The position numbers were made by a program, and so were the translations under genes. The notes below the pieces were generated by a model, which saw only the letters and a program-made list of their open reading frames with translations, was not told where the DNA came from and searched no databases. Below are positions 17,943-26,636 of a stretch of 64,000 bases of DNA, in pieces. The stretch comes from JAGDMJ01 sp963809695 (lineage in GTDB: Bacteria > Bacteroidota > Ignavibacteria > UBA10030 > UBA6906), in the NCBI GenBank assembly GCA_963809695.1, contig CAWEKI010000010.1:310001-374000 (forward strand), read 5' to 3'. The number at the start of each line of letters is the position of its first letter. The first letter of the stretch is position 1.

Positions 17943-19532
17943 TTGAGTCATTTGAATCGATATTCTGCGGTTTTCCTTCGTTCCACTTTGGCTTTTTCCC
18001 TATACGGATGCAGCACCTCAGGCCCCGCCGGGGACCAAGGGGGCATGCGTGCGATTACTCCGGACCTGATGCGTATGCATATCACCTACCTGGCGTCCGA
18101 TGCCATGCTGGGAAGGAACACGCCCAGCCCGGAGTTGGACAGCGCCGCCGCGTACATCGCACGGGGATTGCAGCAGTCGGGGATCGCGCCGTGCAACGGA
18201 AGCTACTTCCAGGAGGTGCCCCTGAATATCGTTGCACTCGGGAAGGAAAACTCCCTTTCACTGAAGATAAAGGGAGTTGAGCGGTCCTTTGAACTGAAGA
18301 CTGATTTCGTGCCGTTTGCAATAACCGCAAACGCTTCGGTGACGGCCCCTCTCCTCTTTGCCGGTTACGGCATCACGGCGCCCGAGTACACGTACGACGA
18401 CTACGCCGGTCTGGACGCCCACGGGAAGATCGTGCTTCTCCTGCGGCACGAGCCAGGCGAAGATGACCCCTCATCGCCTTTTTCCGGAACGGATGCAACG
18501 CCGTATTCAACTGTGGACACCAAGGTCAGGATTGCCCGGGAGCATGGCGCGGTCGGCATTCTGATCGTCACTGATCCCTTGAACCATACGCTTCTCACGC
18601 CACGAGGTTTTCCCTGGCCATCCCTGTCGAAAACCATACCAGCGGATGCGTTGCCCGTGACTTTGGGAGAAGATGAAGCAACGAAGGTTCCCGCAGTGCA
18701 TGTCGGTCCTGCGTTCATTGAATCCTTGTTCGGGACCGTGGATTCCCTCCGTTCGATCCAGCGTTCCATCGATGCGGGACAGAAAGCGGCCGCATACCCG
18801 GTTGACGCGGTTGTGGCAATCAGGACCAGCACTGCGATCAAATACATGTCCGCGAGAAACGTCGTGGGGATGCTGGAAGGGTCCGACCCATCTCTCCGGA
18901 ATGAAGTGGTGGTCGTCGGTGCGCACTACGACCACGTGGGTTACAAGAGGAACCACGCTCCTGGGGAAGATTACATATACAACGGGGCGGACGACAACGC
19001 TTCCGGAACGGCTGCTGTGATGGCTGTTGCATCAGCGTTCCATGCCACCACAGTGCATCCCCGGCGCTCGGTGCTCTTCATCTTTTTTGCTGGGGAAGAA
19101 AAGGGCCTCTTCGGGTCCCAGGCCTACACGGAGCATCCGCTCTTCCCGCTGGACAGCACCGTGGCGATGATCAACCTGGACATGGTAGGTCGGGGAGGTG
19201 ATGACACGCTGTTTGTGGTCGGGACCTCCAGAAGTCCTGACATGATAGAGATCAACGAAAAAGAGAACCGGGCAATCGGTTTCACGCTGGTGTACGGCCA
19301 GGAGGGATTCCTTGGACGGAGCGATCAGGCGAGCTTCCTGAATGTGCGGGTCCCGGCGATCTTTTTGAACACCGGAGAGCATGCCGATTATCACAAAGTC
19401 ACCGACGAAGCTTCGCGGATCAACTTTCCAAAGGCGTCGCGCGTCGCGCGCCTGGCATTTCTGGATACCTGGCGGATAGCCAACGAATCAGTTCATTACA
19501 GAGTGATCGGTCGGTCAATTTCCCTCTTCTAA
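17943..19532 (+). CDS. M28-family zinc peptidase with PA domain, probable lipoprotein
   Basis: Exported metallopeptidase of about 529 residues. No ATG fits: the best starts are TTG at 17943 or 17952, which place a short signal peptide (AVFLRSTLAFSLYG) before a Cys that could be lipidated, although Tyr at -2 makes the lipobox unusual. A PA-like insert covers the middle (YDDYAGLDAHGKIVLLLRHE). The M28 zinc ligands are in GAHYDHVGY, GADDNASGTAAVM, FFAGEEKGLFGSQAY, INLDMVGRGG and EHADYHKVTD, with the catalytic Glu pair in AGEE. It probably trims peptides in the periplasm or at the outer membrane. Three secreted or peptidase genes follow on the same strand. Confidence 0.85.
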   Translation: MSHLNRYSAVFLRSTLAFSLYGCSTSGPAGDQGGMRAITPDLMRMHITYLASDAMLGRNTPSPELDSAAAYIARGLQQSGIAPCNGSYFQEVPLNIVALGKENSLSLKIKGVERSFELKTDFVPFAITANASVTAPLLFAGYGITAPEYTYDDYAGLDAHGKIVLLLRHEPGEDDPSSPFSGTDATPYSTVDTKVRIAREHGAVGILIVTDPLNHTLLTPRGFPWPSLSKTIPADALPVTLGEDEATKVPAVHVGPAFIESLFGTVDSLRSIQRSIDAGQKAAAYPVDAVVAIRTSTAIKYMSARNVVGMLEGSDPSLRNEVVVVGAHYDHVGYKRNHAPGEDYIYNGADDNASGTAAVMAVASAFHATTVHPRRSVLFIFFAGEEKGLFGSQAYTEHPLFPLDSTVAMINLDMVGRGGDDTLFVVGTSRSPDMIEINEKENRAIGFTLVYGQEGFLGRSDQASFLNVRVPAIFLNTGEHADYHKVTDEASRINFPKASRVARLAFLDTWRIANESVHYRVIGRSISLF

Positions 19533-19547
19533 ACCAAAGGAGATCCC

Positions 19548-20390
19548 ATGCTTTTTTATGCACGCACATTGTTCTTCACCTTCTTTGTCCTCGCTGCCTG
19601 GATCGCGGCGGCGATGGCCCAGGAGTCTTTCACGCTGGAGCACAAATTTGAAAAAGGCAAGACCTACCACTACACGGCGGCCGCAAATTCCAAAGTGACC
19701 CAGGAGATGTCCGGGCAAGAGATGCATGTGGCGATGGAAGCATGGTTTGTGCCGAGCATTTCTCTTGAGAGGATGACCCCCGATGGCAACATCGTCCTTG
19801 TGTATGCTGCCGATTCGGCGCGAGCGCACATCAAGGCGCCGAACATGGACTCGACGCTGGCAATGGCCAACCTCATTGGAAAGCGCACCCGGCTTACCGT
19901 CAGCCCGAAAGGAGAAGTGCTGAAACGGGAAGTGATCGATTCCGTAAAGACCGATCGCTTCATGTCCGGGTTGGGGCTCCGCGAATTGATCAAGTTGCCA
20001 CGGCTTGCAGCTGGCCCCGTGCGCATGGGGGACAAGTGGAATGTCACTCAGGCCGACACCAATGATCTCGGGGGAGGCAAGATCGTAACCACCACCAACA
20101 CGGCGTACACCCTCGCCGGCAAAGAAAAAGTGCAGGGACACGATTGCCTGAAGATCACCTACACGGGGACCGCAAGCACGGCGGGCAAGGGTTCCATGAT
20201 GGGGATGGAGCTCTTTGTGGAAGGAACCGGTAAGTCGACCGGAACATTCTACTTCGATCCAGAAAAGGGGATGTTCGTGCGAAATGAAGCGAAGCAGGAG
20301 AATGAGACCACCATGGCAGCCACCGGGCAGCAGAACATGACCATTCCCATCAGCTCCACCACGGAGACCACGTTCAGTCTCAGGGAGTAA
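19548..20390 (+). CDS. Secreted DUF6263-like protein of unknown function
   Basis: A 280-residue exported protein with a clear Sec signal peptide (hydrophobic core to AAAMAQ, cleavage near residue 25). The body is predicted beta-rich, with repeated Thr/Gly-rich strands; it resembles the DUF6263 group of periplasmic proteins. A strong AGGAG ribosome site precedes the ATG. It lies 15 bases after the M28 peptidase and 7 bases before the M24 peptidase, so it is probably co-expressed with both. No catalytic motif is visible. Confidence 0.65.
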   Translation: MLFYARTLFFTFFVLAAWIAAAMAQESFTLEHKFEKGKTYHYTAAANSKVTQEMSGQEMHVAMEAWFVPSISLERMTPDGNIVLVYAADSARAHIKAPNMDSTLAMANLIGKRTRLTVSPKGEVLKREVIDSVKTDRFMSGLGLRELIKLPRLAAGPVRMGDKWNVTQADTNDLGGGKIVTTTNTAYTLAGKEKVQGHDCLKITYTGTASTAGKGSMMGMELFVEGTGKSTGTFYFDPEKGMFVRNEAKQENETTMAATGQQNMTIPISSTTETTFSLRE

Positions 20391-20397
20391 CACAGCC

Positions 20398-21702
20398 ATG
20401 CGAGCCTCAGCTCCCATTCTTGTGTGTCTGCTTGTCTCGGCCGGACTTTTTGCTGCTGCACCAAAAGACCCCTTGGCCGGGACCTCTGGCATTCCCGATG
20501 CGGAGTTCCTCGAACGGCGCGAGAAACTGTGTGGGATGTTGGATTCTGCATCCGCTGCACTCTTCAGAGCGTCAGAGCCGAAATGGCGCAACGGGGACGT
20601 CAACTATCCTTACAGGCAGGAAAGCAATTATCTCTATCTGACAGGAGAGAACACGCCTTCGGGTGTTCTCGTCGTGATCCCTGCCGGCATCACCCTGCAA
20701 CGGCTGCAAGGACGCGTGGTGCACGTCGGGGAGAGAGGAGCAAAAGATTCGGTGGCGGGCGATGAGATTTTTGTCAGCGCGTTGCGGCTGCGAGAAGTGC
20801 TGGATACCGTCGCTTCCAGGGTCCACACGCTGTACGTGTCTGCCCCGGATCTGCGCTTTGTGAACGACTGGCTCAATGACAAGGCGATGTTCGTCGACCG
20901 GGACGCGCGGCGCGAATTTGAAAAGTCGCACCCCGGATTGAAAGTAAAGAGCGCCACAAGCCTCATGGGAATCCTCCGGGAAGTGAAGTCCGGAGCCGAA
21001 CTCGCTATGATCCGGCATGCTATTGCCGTGACAGGAGATGGGATCAGGCAAGCGCTGGAAGAGTGCAGGCCGGGCTCCTACGAGTACGAGTTGCAGGCCG
21101 CAATCGAATCGCGCATGCGGCGTGGAGGGGCCGATGGTGTTGCCTTTCCCTCCATCATCGGATCGGGGCCGAACGCTCTCATCCTTCACTACGATGAAAA
21201 CGAGCGGCAGCTGAAGAAGGGGGACCTTGTCGTCATGGACGTTGGGGCCGAATATCGTGGATATGCGGCTGATGTCACGCGCACGATCCCGGCATCGGGT
21301 TCGTACAGCCCCGAGCAACGGAAGATCTACAGCGTTGTGCGCTCTGCTCATGATGAAGTGATCACGCTCGTCAAGCCGGGGGTGCCGACGAGCACACTGG
21401 AAGCGAAGGCCCGCCAGGTGATCACCGATGCGGGATACGGGAAATTTCTCCTGCATGGGGTCTCCCACCAGGTGGGGCTGGACGTGCATGATGCCGGCGC
21501 GTCGGATACGCTGAGAGCCGGGATGGTGATTACCGTCGAACCGGGCGTCTATATCCCGGCAACAGAGGAGAGTGTTTCGAAGGCATTCCGGGGAATGGGG
21601 ATTCGTCTTGAGGATGACGTTCTTGTCACTGCCAGCGGGGGGGAAGTGCTTTCGGCTTCCATCCCGATCGATCCTGCCACCATCGAAAAGCTCATGCGAT
21701 GA
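20398..21702 (+). CDS. M24-family metallopeptidase, Xaa-Pro aminopeptidase-like, exported
   Basis: Cleaves the N-terminal residue before proline in peptides; 434 residues. Unlike cytoplasmic PepP it has a signal peptide (RASAPILVCLLVSAGLFAAA, cleavage near residue 21). The aminopeptidase P N-terminal domain is about residues 35-165 (YRQESNYLYLTG). The five metal ligands of the pita-bread fold are visible: the two Asp of MDVGAEYRGYAADVTRT, His in HGVSHQVGLDVH, Glu in ITVEPGVY and Glu in GIRLEDDVLVT. It overlaps the next gene by four bases (ATGA). With the M28 enzyme it suggests a periplasmic peptide-scavenging set. Confidence 0.9.
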   Translation: MRASAPILVCLLVSAGLFAAAPKDPLAGTSGIPDAEFLERREKLCGMLDSASAALFRASEPKWRNGDVNYPYRQESNYLYLTGENTPSGVLVVIPAGITLQRLQGRVVHVGERGAKDSVAGDEIFVSALRLREVLDTVASRVHTLYVSAPDLRFVNDWLNDKAMFVDRDARREFEKSHPGLKVKSATSLMGILREVKSGAELAMIRHAIAVTGDGIRQALEECRPGSYEYELQAAIESRMRRGGADGVAFPSIIGSGPNALILHYDENERQLKKGDLVVMDVGAEYRGYAADVTRTIPASGSYSPEQRKIYSVVRSAHDEVITLVKPGVPTSTLEAKARQVITDAGYGKFLLHGVSHQVGLDVHDAGASDTLRAGMVITVEPGVYIPATEESVSKAFRGMGIRLEDDVLVTASGGEVLSASIPIDPATIEKLMR

Positions 21703-23114
21703 GTGGCTCGCAGATGGTGGAGAGATGCAGGAATGAACTCGGGCGGATCAGGAATGCCGTTGTCGGCCGCGAGCACGCATTTGAAGAGGAGCTCTCGCTG
21801 GTCCACGACGTCCACCGGGAACGCGCCCGGAACCTGGTGCACTATCTGGCGTTCCGCGAATGTGATGGAGAAGAATTGCACGAGCATCTGGAGTGTCTGG
21901 GCTTGGATCCGCTTGCAGATGTCGAGTGGGATGTCCTGGGCCGGATTGACAGGGTGCTCCAGCGTCTCAACGAGATGTCCGGTTCCCCGGGAAGACACGT
22001 CGATACCCCTGGCAGCGCCGGGCATTGCAGCCGTCGGGAGTTTCTGCGCTTGCGGACGGATGTGCTGTTCGGCTCGCCTCCTCCCGGCCGGAATGCGCGG
22101 ATCATGTTGACGTTGCCCTCCGAGGCGGCCGATGATGCCGGTGTCGTCAGGGCCTTTGCGGCGGGCGGTGCAGATTGCTTCAGAATCAACTGTGCTCGGG
22201 ATGGGCGCGAAACGTGGCAACGGTGCATCGATCATGTTCGGCACGAGGGTGCAGGCGGGAAGCAGCCGCTCATCTTCATGGACCTGGGGGGCTCGAAACT
22301 GCGTGTGGCTTCATGCGCTGAAGGCCGGCAGAGCATTCTCCTGGAGCGGGGGAGCACACTCTTCATCAGTAGAACGAATGTTCCCCCCTCACGGCTGCCT
22401 GGGATTGCCGTCAATAACCCCTCCGTGCTTGACGGGGTCTTACCCGGTCACCGGGTCTGGTTTGACGATGGAAAAATCGGGGGCATTGTCGCGGGCATTG
22501 AGCCGGATGCACTCAGGATGGAAATCACTCATGCGAAAGAAGGGGGGAAGAAACTCCGGCTCGACCGTGGCGTGAACTTTCCCGACAGCCTTCTGCGTAT
22601 GTCTGCGCTGACGCAGAAGGACCTCGATGATCTTCCGTTTGCTGCCGGTCACGCCGACTTCCTCGCTCTGTCATTCATCCGTACGCCCTCCGATGTGGAC
22701 CAATTTCGAACGGCTCTGCTGGAAGTGACCGACTCGCCCCCGGCAATCGTGGTCAAGATCGAGACCCGTGAGGCATTGCGTCATCTTCCCGGGTTGATGC
22801 TAGCGGGCATGCGGCTCGACCGTGTTGCCGTGCTTCTGGCGCGCGGTGACCTGGCCGTCGAGTGCGGGATCGAGGAGATGGCGCACATTCAGAGGAACGT
22901 GTTGCGATACTGTGCGGCGGCTTCTCTGCCGCTGTTTTGGGCCTCGGGCGTTTTGGAGCGAACGTCGCGCACGGGAGAGCCGACGCGCGCGGAGATCACC
23001 GACGCAGAGGAATCCGCGCGCGCGCAATGCGTCATGCTTAACAAAGGACCAAAAACGATGGACGCCCTGCGCCTGCTGGGCGATCTGCTCACGAGGAGCA
23101 AAGAGGACACATGA
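21699..23114 (+). CDS. Pyruvate-kinase-like protein with extra N-terminal domain and no C-terminal domain
   Basis: 471 residues. Residues 1 to about 140 are a charged helical domain not found in ordinary pyruvate kinase. About 140-465 is a pyruvate kinase barrel: FRINCARDG (substrate Arg and Asn kept, SH of NFSHG lost), MDLGGSKLR in place of DTKGPEIR, VKIETREAL with the catalytic Lys and metal Glu, and ARGDLAVE with the metal Asp. The effector-binding C-terminal domain is absent. The change of the potassium-site Thr to Leu and the loss of Lys in the DTKG motif argue for an altered reaction or substrate. It is coupled by ATGA overlaps to the M24 peptidase before it and to a membrane protein after it. 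Confidence 0.78.
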   Translation: MSGSQMVERCRNELGRIRNAVVGREHAFEEELSLVHDVHRERARNLVHYLAFRECDGEELHEHLECLGLDPLADVEWDVLGRIDRVLQRLNEMSGSPGRHVDTPGSAGHCSRREFLRLRTDVLFGSPPPGRNARIMLTLPSEAADDAGVVRAFAAGGADCFRINCARDGRETWQRCIDHVRHEGAGGKQPLIFMDLGGSKLRVASCAEGRQSILLERGSTLFISRTNVPPSRLPGIAVNNPSVLDGVLPGHRVWFDDGKIGGIVAGIEPDALRMEITHAKEGGKKLRLDRGVNFPDSLLRMSALTQKDLDDLPFAAGHADFLALSFIRTPSDVDQFRTALLEVTDSPPAIVVKIETREALRHLPGLMLAGMRLDRVAVLLARGDLAVECGIEEMAHIQRNVLRYCAAASLPLFWASGVLERTSRTGEPTRAEITDAEESARAQCVMLNKGPKTMDALRLLGDLLTRSKEDT

Positions 23115-23938
23115 AGCGCACAACACTGTTCTGGATTCTGGCATTGGTGGTGACAGTTGTGTCAGCGACGTACCAGCGCGTCACCGGACCAACATATCCG
23201 CTCTCCGGGAAAGTACAATTGGGGGATGTGCGCGCGTCGTATCGGCTGTTGCGGAGTCAGGGCGGAGCCGAGGACGCGCCGGTTCGGGTGACGGTCAATG
23301 ACCCCGGAATCTCTGGCGTGCTGGAATGGAAGAGGTACAAGACCGCGGATTCCTGGAATGCATTGGAGATGAGGAGGGTCGGCGACTCTCTGGAAGCGCG
23401 GCTGCCGCATCAGCCTCCGGCAGGGAAACTTGAGTACAGGGTTATCCTCACGAAGGCAGAGCAGCGCATCATCCTTCCCGAGGAGGGTGCGACAGTGATC
23501 CGCTTCAAGGGCGATGTGCCCACGGCGATCCTGATCATCCATGTCATTGCCATGTTTGGGGCCATGCTCCTTTCTACGAGGACCGGCCTCGAGTTCTTCA
23601 ATCCCAATCCGCGTCTGAAGAGACTGATCTACTGGACGCTCGGTTTCCTTGCTTTTGGCGGTTTGGTCATGGGGCCGATCGTTCAGAAATACGCATTTGA
23701 CGCTTATTGGACGGGGTGGCCGTTTGGAACGGATCTTACCGACAATAAGACATTCGCAGGGCTCCTGGGTTGGGTCGCAGCTGCGGTAGCATTGCGCCGG
23801 GGATGGAATGCGAAGCGGTGGGCGCTCGGTGCTTCCATCTTTCTTTTTGTGATATACCTGATCCCGCACAGCGTGCTTGGCTCGGAGCTGGATTACAGCC
23901 AACAGAATCAGCAGTCAACGGATTCGACCAAACGATGA
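23111..23938 (+). CDS. Membrane protein with N-terminal periplasmic domain, unknown function
   Basis: 275 residues. A first hydrophobic segment (about 5-22) is followed by a beta-rich extracytoplasmic stretch (about 30-135). Four further membrane helices follow: near AILIIHVIAMFGAMLL, IYWTLGFLAFGGLVMG, AGLLGWVAAAVAL and ASIFLFVIYLIPHSVLG. His residues within or next to helices (IIHVIA, PHS) could bind a cofactor, but this is speculation. It overlaps the pyruvate-kinase-like gene by four bases (ATGA), so translation is coupled. I do not recognise the family. Confidence 0.75.
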   Translation: MKRTTLFWILALVVTVVSATYQRVTGPTYPLSGKVQLGDVRASYRLLRSQGGAEDAPVRVTVNDPGISGVLEWKRYKTADSWNALEMRRVGDSLEARLPHQPPAGKLEYRVILTKAEQRIILPEEGATVIRFKGDVPTAILIIHVIAMFGAMLLSTRTGLEFFNPNPRLKRLIYWTLGFLAFGGLVMGPIVQKYAFDAYWTGWPFGTDLTDNKTFAGLLGWVAAAVALRRGWNAKRWALGASIFLFVIYLIPHSVLGSELDYSQQNQQSTDSTKR

Positions 23939-24084
23939 CCGAAAGTTCACAACATCGGACAGGGGCCCTGCTCAATACGAGGATGGCGTCATTCCTCAGG
24001 CCTTTCATGAGTTCCATGGGGAAAAAGCACTACGGCATCGCATCGGCACTCTTCTCGCTGTATCCGTCGTGTTTCTCTTTTTCC

Positions 24085-24112
24085 TTGACAATGTGGAATG
24101 CAGTTGTTAACT
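24085..24112 (+). promoter_or_regulatory. Promoter candidate for the membrane protein/regulator operon
   Basis: A perfect TTGACA (24085-24090) is followed 16 bases later by TTAACT (24107-24112). The -10 end overlaps the first operator-like repeat. TAACTTTG at 24108-24115 also matches the Bacteroidota -7 consensus TAnnTTTG, so either promoter reading is possible. Confidence 0.45.
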
Positions 24113-24132
24113 TTGTAGTGAAAAGCACTTTG
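24110..24132 (+). promoter_or_regulatory. Operator-like repeat, copy 1: ACTTTGT-N5-AAAG-N-ACTTTG
   Basis: The same spaced pattern occurs again at 25084-25106. This copy sits 14 bases before the ATG at 24147, ending at the ribosome site, and overlaps the promoter candidate. The match of 17 fixed bases at identical spacing is unlikely by chance (my estimate by eye). Confidence 0.6.
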
Positions 24133-24146
24133 GAGGAGATGACCCC

Positions 24147-24761
24147 ATGCCCGATATCGACGGCGGCTTGAAGGAGATCACAGCGATCCGCTCCATGATG
24201 GAGCGTTCATCGAAGTTTCTGTCGTTAAGCGGACTTTCCGGGGTAAGCGCCGGACTCGCCGCGCTGGCGGGGTGGGGCTGGGCACGGTGGTATCTCGGAT
24301 CCCGTTTTGGCGCGGGCACCGGGGCGGCAGTGAACGAGCAGGATATGCTGCTCCTGATGCTGGATGCTGCGCTGGTGATCCTTGCGGCAGTGGGCGTTGC
24401 GATGTTCTTTTCGTGGCGCCTTGCCAGAAAGCGGGGTCTTCCGATCTGGAATGGGACTGCAAAGGCGACGGTCTCGGCATTAATTGTTCCTTTGGCTTCG
24501 GGGGGGCTCTTTTGCCTCATCCTGGCCCGACAGGAGCTGTATGGCATGATTCCATCGGCCATGCTTCTCTTTTACGGCATGGCGCTGATCAGTGCAGCGA
24601 AATTCACCGTCCAAGACCTGCGGATACTGGGTTTTTGCGAGATCATCCTGGGATTGACCGCCGCCCTCTTACCAGATATCGGGCTCTGGCTCTGGGCAGC
24701 CGGGTTCGGGCTCATGCACATCGTCTACGGCATCGTGATGTACGGGAAGTACGAAAAATGA
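24147..24761 (+). CDS. Multi-pass inner-membrane protein, unknown function
   Basis: 204 residues, about 98 percent explained by an N-terminal cytoplasmic helix (to about residue 25) and six hydrophobic segments, including LSGLSGVSAGLAALAGWG, LMLDAALVILAAVGVAMFF, ATVSALIVPLASGGLFCLI and ALLPDIGLWLWAAGFGLMH. A strong GGAGGAG ribosome site precedes the ATG. The stop overlaps the ATG of the winged-helix regulator (ATGA), so the two are made together. Small membrane proteins paired with this regulator type are common in Bacteroidota and related bacteria, but their role is unknown. Confidence 0.78.
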   Translation: MPDIDGGLKEITAIRSMMERSSKFLSLSGLSGVSAGLAALAGWGWARWYLGSRFGAGTGAAVNEQDMLLLMLDAALVILAAVGVAMFFSWRLARKRGLPIWNGTAKATVSALIVPLASGGLFCLILARQELYGMIPSAMLLFYGMALISAAKFTVQDLRILGFCEIILGLTAALLPDIGLWLWAAGFGLMHIVYGIVMYGKYEK

Positions 24762-25060
24762 AAGCAATCATCGACAACCTGAGCAAGGCACTGGAGAGCA
24801 GGGTTCGGCTTGCGGCGATGTCCATCCTCATGGTCAATGAGACGATGGATTTCAATGCTCTGAAGGAGCTCTTGCAGGTCACCGACGGGAACCTGGCCAC
24901 GCACATGGCGATGCTCGAGAGAGAAGGGTACATTCGAATCCAGAAGCGCTTTGTCGGAAAGAAACCCCGCACAACATATGCGGCCACGGGCAGCGGAAAA
25001 GCGGCGTTCATTGAACATGTGGACGCGCTCGAACGCCTGATCCGTGCCGGGAGACGATGA
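24758..25060 (+). CDS. Small winged-helix transcriptional regulator (HTH_34-like)
   Basis: 100 residues forming one winged-helix domain. The recognition-helix region VTDGNLATHMAMLEREGYI and the wing KRFVGKKPRTTYAATGSGKAA closely follow the pattern of the PF13601 group. The protein has no ligand-binding domain or obvious Cys sensor. It is coupled to the upstream membrane protein by ATGA overlap. The two operator-like repeats, before its own operon and before the following DUF4173 gene, make it the natural candidate to control both (inference). Confidence 0.88.
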   Translation: MKAIIDNLSKALESRVRLAAMSILMVNETMDFNALKELLQVTDGNLATHMAMLEREGYIRIQKRFVGKKPRTTYAATGSGKAAFIEHVDALERLIRAGRR

Positions 25061-25083
25061 CGTGGCATTTTTTTTGGCCATAC

Positions 25084-25106
25084 ACTTTGTCTAACAAAGT
25101 ACTTTG
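25084..25106 (+). promoter_or_regulatory. Operator-like repeat, copy 2, with a perfect ACTTTGT-CTA-ACAAAGT palindrome
   Basis: ACTTTGT (25084-25090), CTA and ACAAAGT (25094-25100) form a perfect 7-bp inverted repeat, followed by ACTTTG (25101-25106). The spaced pattern equals that of copy 1. It lies between the regulator stop and the DUF4173 ATG, 34 bases before the latter. Confidence 0.65.
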
Positions 25107-25140
25107 ATATACGCATACTCTCATACACGATGGAGGAATC

Positions 25141-26619
25141 ATGAAGCGCATACTTGAATTCACGCTCTTGACAATGTCTCTTTGCCTCGGGATTTTTGCG
25201 GACGTTGCTGTTCGCGAGAGCTCAACCGGGCTTGGCATGTTCCTCTGGATTGCCGGGTTGGTCTTCGCAATCACGCTCCTCCAAAGGATGGCAAACGTGG
25301 AGCTCGTTCACGGGTGGAAATGGATGGCAGGATCCGCTCTCGTGATGGGCGGAGCATTCCTCTGGCGAGATTCCCATGCAGCAACGTCATTGGCCCTCCT
25401 TGCGGCAGGCGCGGCCTGCTTCCTCATGACACTCCGTGGCGCACGACCGCGACTGGACGAATGCGGGTTGCTTGAATATGGCCACGCGACCGTCACAAGC
25501 GCCGTCCACGCCACCGTGGGATTGCCGATGCTCGTGTTCTCGGACCTCCGTTGGGAGGAAATGACAACGGGACAACCTGCCCGACGGGTGGCCGCGGTGG
25601 CCCGGGGCCTGGCCATCAGCACCCCGGTCATCCTCGTGCTGGGCGGGTTGTTCGTGGGCGCCGACGCCGTGTTTCAGAAGATGGTCTATTCGGTGTTCGA
25701 CGTGGATCTGCCGAAGGTCCTGGGGCACGTCTTCTTCATCGGATTCATAACCTGGGGAGTCGCCGGATTTCTCCGGGGCGCATTCATCGCGAAAGCGGCC
25801 CGGTTTCCGTATGCAGAGACCAAACCGTTGTGCCTCGGGATCACCGAGGTGGGAATCGTGCTTGGATCCTCCATCCTTCTCTTCGCTCTATTCCTGGCCG
25901 TCCAGTTCCGATACCTCTTCGGAGGGGCTGACCTGGTCCAAATTACACCCTCGTTGACGTATGCAGAGTACGCCCGGAGAGGATTCTTCGAACTCACAAC
26001 GGTTGTCGCGCTCGTCCTCCCTCTGCTGTTGGTGTTGGATTGGATTCTCAAGAAGGAGAACGCTCTCCACGTGCGGATCTTCAGGATTCTGGCTATCCTC
26101 CAGATCGTGCTTCTGTTTGCCGTCATCGCTTCTGCGGTCCAGCGGATGCTCCTCTATCAGCAGGGGTACGGACTGACCGAGTTGCGCGTCTATACAACGG
26201 CGTTCATGGGATGGATGGGCGTGCTGCTGGTCTGGTACGTTGCGACAGTCCTGGCTGGCCGGCGCTCACGATTTGCCATCGGTGCGGTGGGAGCGGCGTT
26301 TGTGACCGTCCTTGTTTTGCTGTTCCTTGATCCGGATGACCTCATTGCCCGAACAAACATCGCCCGCGCGATGGAAGGGAGGCCTATGGACACGCACTAT
26401 CTGTCCATGTTGAGCGACGATGCGGTCCCCGCAATTCTCGACGGGTTGGACGCTCTTGATCAAAACGCGAGGAGCGTCATTGCGAAAGATCTTCTCCAAC
26501 GGATGGATCACCTCGCCGCTGGCGACTGGCGATCCTGGAATTGGTCTTCATACTCCGCGATGCATGCGCTTGCCGGGCATGAAGCGGAACTCCGGGCGGC
26601 CGTGCAGAATGAACGATGA
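25141..26619 (+). CDS. DUF4173-family integral membrane protein
   Basis: 492 residues with about ten predicted membrane helices in the first 400 residues, then a soluble C-terminal region. The C-terminal block (PDDLIARTNIARA ... DTHYLSMLSDDAVPAI) matches the DUF4173 pattern. A strong GGAGG ribosome site precedes the ATG. It has its own copy of the 23-bp operator-like repeat 35 bases upstream, so it is probably regulated together with the 24147-25060 operon. Function is unknown; signalling or envelope maintenance has been guessed for such families but not shown here. Confidence 0.82.
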   Translation: MKRILEFTLLTMSLCLGIFADVAVRESSTGLGMFLWIAGLVFAITLLQRMANVELVHGWKWMAGSALVMGGAFLWRDSHAATSLALLAAGAACFLMTLRGARPRLDECGLLEYGHATVTSAVHATVGLPMLVFSDLRWEEMTTGQPARRVAAVARGLAISTPVILVLGGLFVGADAVFQKMVYSVFDVDLPKVLGHVFFIGFITWGVAGFLRGAFIAKAARFPYAETKPLCLGITEVGIVLGSSILLFALFLAVQFRYLFGGADLVQITPSLTYAEYARRGFFELTTVVALVLPLLLVLDWILKKENALHVRIFRILAILQIVLLFAVIASAVQRMLLYQQGYGLTELRVYTTAFMGWMGVLLVWYVATVLAGRRSRFAIGAVGAAFVTVLVLLFLDPDDLIARTNIARAMEGRPMDTHYLSMLSDDAVPAILDGLDALDQNARSVIAKDLLQRMDHLAAGDWRSWNWSSYSAMHALAGHEAELRAAVQNER

Positions 26620-26636
26620 AACACCGAATGCCGGGG

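Noticed and set aside
23935..24171. 78-codon frame overlapping the previous stop by ATGA
   Set aside because: It runs through the promoter and operator region into the next gene, and the product shows no domain or conserved feature.
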